A stretch of 8,205 nt of DNA from Chitinophaga pinensis (GTDB taxonomy: Bacteria; Bacteroidota; Bacteroidia; UKL13-3): NCBI GenBank assembly GCA_943323675.2, contig CALPIR020000095.1:1-8205 (forward strand). Reading direction: 5' to 3'. The first letter of the stretch is position 1; each line of letters starts with the position of its first letter. Shown in pieces: positions 5,710 to 8,205 of the stretch. The position numbers and the translations under genes are program-made. The notes below the pieces were generated by a model. The model searched no databases. It saw nothing but the letters and a program-made list of their open reading frames with translations, and was not told the DNA's origin.

Positions 5710-6702
5710 ATGAAGAAGAATATTTTTACAGTATTTATGCTTTGCGCTATGTTACCAAAAATACAAGCCCAATTTGCACCTCAAGTTGGTACTATTGGAA
5801 CTACTGCTATGCAAAAAGACAGTAGTGCTTTTATTGCTTGGGCAAAGAGCGGCTTGGTTAATAGAGGCTGGCAAGACCTATCGGATACCACTTTGGGTAA
5901 AGCACAAGTTGGTGATGAAACATACATACCTGGGCCTGCTGGAAACGGAATTGTTAGTTTGGGTGATGGTGGAGAAGCAGTTATAATGTTTGATAAGCCA
6001 ATAAAAAATGGAGTTGGATTTGATTTTGCTGTTTTTGAAAATGGATTTATTGATCAAACATTAAAACCTGGTACAGCTTTTTTAGAGTTGGCTTTTGTTG
6101 AGGTAAGCAGTAATGGTAAAAATTATTTCAGGTTTCATTCTACATGTTTAAATGACACCATAAGTCAAATAGATTCATATGAGGGTATTGATGCCACTAA
6201 GTTGAATAACATAGCTGGAAAATACATTGCTAACTATGGTACTCCTTTTGATTTAGAAGAAATGAAAGATGTTGTTGGATTAGATATAATGAACATAACT
6301 CACATTAAAATTATTGATGTAGTTGGCTCTGTTACCAACAAATATGCGAGTCGCGATAGCGAAGGGAATAAGGTGAATGATCCTTGGCCAACTCCTTTTT
6401 CACAAAGTGGTTTTGATTTGGATGCTATAGGTGTTATTCATCAAAACAACAATGTGGGTTTAAAAGAGCTAAATAATCAAATAGAATTGAGAGTATATCC
6501 TAATCCTGTTTCAACCCAAACAAATATTAACGTAAGTATTGATGGTGTAAATGATGCAGCGATAAATGTATATTCACATTTGGGTAAGTTGATTAAAACA
6601 TCAAATATAAATACACCAATTAGTATGGATGAGTCTGGTATTTATTATTTACAGGTGAAAAATAATGAGGCCATTTACACACACAAAATTATTGTGTTTT
6701 AA
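5710..6702 (+). CDS. B12-riboswitch-controlled secreted protein with T9SS type A sorting domain
   Basis: A 330-residue exported protein of unproven function. Residues 1-20 are a signal peptide (MKKNIFTVF...IQAQ, probable cut after A20). Residues about 22-245 form one conserved-looking region with SLGDGGEAVIMF (83-94), GVGFDFAVFENGF (101-113), FLELAFVEVSSNGK (124-137), GTPFDL (177-182), IKIIDVVGS (199-207) and a terminal SGFDLDAIGVI (233-243). I recognise this type as a family of large-scale-secreted Bacteroidota proteins but cannot name a Pfam domain. Residues about 250-330 are a T9SS type A C-terminal sorting domain with YPNP (263-266), an INVYSHLGK segment (285-293) and a closing GIYYLQV...THKIIVF. 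The product should therefore reach the cell surface or medium. I start at ATG 5710 because it begins a normal signal peptide; the frame is open to 5668, but that extension spoils it. With a B12 riboswitch in front, a role in cobalamin or corrinoid capture is a reasonable inference. No BtuB-like receptor is visible here. Confidence 0.9.
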   Translation: MKKNIFTVFMLCAMLPKIQAQFAPQVGTIGTTAMQKDSSAFIAWAKSGLVNRGWQDLSDTTLGKAQVGDETYIPGPAGNGIVSLGDGGEAVIMFDKPIKNGVGFDFAVFENGFIDQTLKPGTAFLELAFVEVSSNGKNYFRFHSTCLNDTISQIDSYEGIDATKLNNIAGKYIANYGTPFDLEEMKDVVGLDIMNITHIKIIDVVGSVTNKYASRDSEGNKVNDPWPTPFSQSGFDLDAIGVIHQNNNVGLKELNNQIELRVYPNPVSTQTNINVSIDGVNDAAINVYSHLGKLIKTSNINTPISMDESGIYYLQVKNNEAIYTHKIIVF

Positions 6703-6893
6703 ATTAATGATGATTTAAATATATGCGAAATGTTCGGTTAAGATTTTCCATTTAACCCATAGAAAGCAACAAATTGACATTGTTCGAATATTGTAACATA
6801 AGATTAATCCAAACAATGCTGTAAAGGTTTTAATACACGTTATTTGCGTTTAAGTTGTTTGTATAAGATAAAATTTAAGTAGCTTATTATTTA

Positions 6894-7499
6894 ATGAACA
6901 AATTTTTTAATTTAGGTATTGCTTTATTGGTATTGTTTCCTGCTTGTAAAAATGTTGATGATGACCCGTCTAATGCACTGTTGGTTGAGCCTAGTCAGGT
7001 TTACTTGAAAACAGATGATAGTGTTCAGATTTTCATTACCAATGCTACAGAAAATACAGTTATCAAGTTTCAACCAAATATTGGCTGTATAAATCAAGGC
7101 AATTGGTATTTAGCTCCCTCAAGTATTCTAACAGATTCAATGCAAATAACTTTAGATATTACTGATGGTGCACAACAAACTAATGCTATAATTACCCTTG
7201 TAAAATCTGATGTGAATGATACCGTAATTTCATTTAATAAAACCATTTTACCTCTGATGATTGCTAATTGCAATTTTAAGTTTTGTCATGGTAACGGTTC
7301 AAGTGCTGGTAATGTAGAGTTGAGTGCGTATGATAGTGTGATAAAAAGAGTTAGTGTGTATCAACCCAGAGTAAGTTTGTTGTTTGCTAGTTTGTTAAAG
7401 CAAGATCCATTGCGAAGAATGCCGCCAGCAGGGCCTTTGCATGCATACAAGATTGATTACATTAAAAAGTGGATTGAACAAGGAGCATTAAATAATTAA
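6894..7499 (+). CDS. Lipoprotein with Ig-like region and single CX4CH cytochrome c-like domain
   Basis: A 201-residue predicted lipoprotein. The signal peptide ends in LFPACKN, with C18 as the lipidated cysteine, followed by an acidic stretch (VDDD). Residues about 28-105 look like a beta-rich Ig-like module (VEPSQVYLKTDDSVQIFI). Residues about 113-200 resemble the small cytochrome c-like domain common in Bacteroidota and Planctomycetes surface proteins: ILPLMIANC (118-126), a haem-attachment motif C126-X4-C131-H132, and a late RMPPAG (175-180) where M176 could be the sixth haem ligand, ending in IKKWIEQGALNN. The spacing CX4CH rather than CXXCH is known for this family, but haem binding is unproven. 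The protein would sit in the outer membrane or periplasm. The gene follows the T9SS protein by 191 bp, so it is probably a separate unit; no good TAnnTTTG box was found. A role in electron transfer is inference. Confidence 0.82.
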   Translation: MNKFFNLGIALLVLFPACKNVDDDPSNALLVEPSQVYLKTDDSVQIFITNATENTVIKFQPNIGCINQGNWYLAPSSILTDSMQITLDITDGAQQTNAIITLVKSDVNDTVISFNKTILPLMIANCNFKFCHGNGSSAGNVELSAYDSVIKRVSVYQPRVSLLFASLLKQDPLRRMPPAGPLHAYKIDYIKKWIEQGALNN

Positions 7500-7709
7500 C
7501 CTTTTATGGAGTTAAATCATTGGTTTAATTATGCAGGTATGGTTAATTTCGTGCATGTTAATTTTATTGATGAATAAGAGACGAAAATTGCGCATCATCC
7601 ACTCTATTATGAAATGTTCAAACCTTCGCAAGAGAATCTAGTTTGCGCTGCGTTAATTATTAAAACTAAGTTTTCACTTAAAATTCAATAGTTACAAGCG
7701 AAAATATAA

Positions 7710-8126
7710 ATGATAAAAATGAAAAATTATTTTTGGAGTTGCTTACTGATGATTGGTTTTTCTTGCAGTACACCTGCAGTTGAAGAAAATACAAACATTA
7801 ATGCAATTGAAAAAGTAGTGATGGATATACATGATGATGTGATGCCGCGTATGGGTGAAGTGGTGTTTTTAACCGATGCCATTGATAGCTTGATAAAGGT
7901 TGAAAAAGATACGACTAAACGGTATGAGCTAAGTTTAATTCATGAAGCATTGCTTAAATCAGATAAGGACATGATGCATTGGATGCGTAGTTATGAAACC
8001 CCGAAGGAACCATACGACAGCAATGCAATAAATTACATTAACAATCAGAAAGAGAAGGTATCTAAACTCAGAGTTTTAATCTTAAAGTCAATTTTAGATG
8101 GAAAAACAGCTCTACAAAATCATTAA
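7710..8126 (+). CDS. Small lipoprotein of the 'viral A-type inclusion protein' label family
   Basis: A 138-residue predicted lipoprotein whose function I do not know. The signal peptide MIKMKNYFWSCLLMIGFSC gives a lipidated C19 (lipobox GFSC, somewhat loose). The mature part is all-helical in appearance and highly charged, with IHDDVMPRMGEV (40-51) and DMMHWMRSY (87-95). These patterns match small Bacteroidota lipoproteins that databases often call 'viral A-type inclusion protein', a name with no known basis in function. The C-terminal ~45 residues are lysine-rich and could form a coiled coil. I use ATG 7710; an ATG three codons later (7719) would also give a signal peptide. The gene is 210 bp after the haem lipoprotein and 7 bp before the next lipoprotein gene, with which it is probably co-transcribed. 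Confidence 0.75.
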   Translation: MIKMKNYFWSCLLMIGFSCSTPAVEENTNINAIEKVVMDIHDDVMPRMGEVVFLTDAIDSLIKVEKDTTKRYELSLIHEALLKSDKDMMHWMRSYETPKEPYDSNAINYINNQKEKVSKLRVLILKSILDGKTALQNH

Positions 8127-8133
8127 ACACAAC

Positions 8134-8205
8134 ATGCAAAACACAAATAAATTTTTAATACTGATTGCGCTGTTATTTTGGCTATTAAATGCTTGTAATT
8201 TTTCA
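8134..8205 (+). CDS. N-terminal fragment of a lipoprotein, cut off by window edge
   Basis: Only 24 codons are visible: MQNTNKFLILIALLFWLLNA followed by CNFS. This is a lipoprotein signal peptide with an LLNAC lipobox and lipidated C21. The frame stays open to the window end, so the mature protein cannot be identified. The start is 7 bp after the previous stop, which points to an operon with the small lipoprotein upstream. Confidence 0.7.
   Translation, partial: MQNTNKFLILIALLFWLLNACNFS

Noticed and set aside
5519..5710. Plus-strand open frame of 63 codons
   Set aside because: It runs through the riboswitch (CCACTG, GGGAAGG and B12 box), so it is an accidental frame in structured RNA.
5774..5986. 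Plus-strand open frame of 70 codons
   Set aside because: It is a shifted frame inside the T9SS-sorted protein gene, with no family features.
6736..6757. GGTTAA/TTAACC inverted repeat after the T9SS gene as a terminator
   Set aside because: The arms are only 6 bp with a 10-nt loop and no T-run; too weak to call.
7500..7709. Gap between two lipoprotein genes: a 23-codon frame from 7506 and a CGCAA/TTGCG hairpin at 7627-7647
   Set aside because: The frame is very short with no family match, the hairpin has only 5-bp arms, and no TAnnTTTG box was found.

Overview
The window reads as chromosomal DNA from an AT-rich member of the Bacteroidota, probably a free-living Chitinophagales/Sphingobacteriales/Flavobacteriales-type organism. 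Four things point there: a C-terminal type IX secretion (T9SS) sorting domain, several lipoproteins with short lipobox signals, promoter-like TAnnTTTG boxes (the Bacteroidota sigma-ABfrA -7 element), and no obvious Shine-Dalgarno sequences before clear start codons. No mobile element, CRISPR array, tRNA or rRNA was seen.

Left part, minus strand (about 3556 down to 1): five closely packed genes, read in the order pyrE (orotate phosphoribosyltransferase), a PlsC-type acyltransferase, gatC, a choice-of-anchor L/OmpA-like fusion protein, and aroE (shikimate dehydrogenase, running off the left edge). Gaps are 49 bp, a 17-bp overlap, 40 bp and 4 bp, so they are probably one operon. It mixes pyrimidine, phospholipid, tRNA-amidation and aromatic biosynthesis with one unusual envelope protein. 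A NUDIX hydrolase gene faces away from pyrE with only 7 bp between the two start codons. A 15-bp perfect inverted repeat at 4170-4205 separates the NUDIX gene from a convergent membrane fatty acid desaturase gene (4226-5302, minus).

Right part, plus strand (5406 to the end): the 407-bp gap between the desaturase and the next gene holds two divergent promoter-like sites, a 20-bp dyad in front of the desaturase, and a clear cobalamin (B12) riboswitch. The first gene after the riboswitch encodes a secreted T9SS-sorted protein, not a recognisable B12 enzyme or TonB receptor. This suggests a surface protein whose expression is controlled by vitamin B12. After it come a lipoprotein with an Ig-like region and a single CX4CH haem site, a small lipoprotein of the family often labelled 'viral A-type inclusion protein', and the start of another lipoprotein at the right edge. 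The gaps at 6703-6893 and 7500-7709 hold no gene I can support.

The most interesting points are the riboswitch-controlled T9SS protein, a near-duplicate of the riboswitch's own 5' segment placed just after its B12 box (a possible expression platform), the choice-of-anchor L domain joined to an OmpA-like domain, and the very tight pyrE/NUDIX divergent start region.
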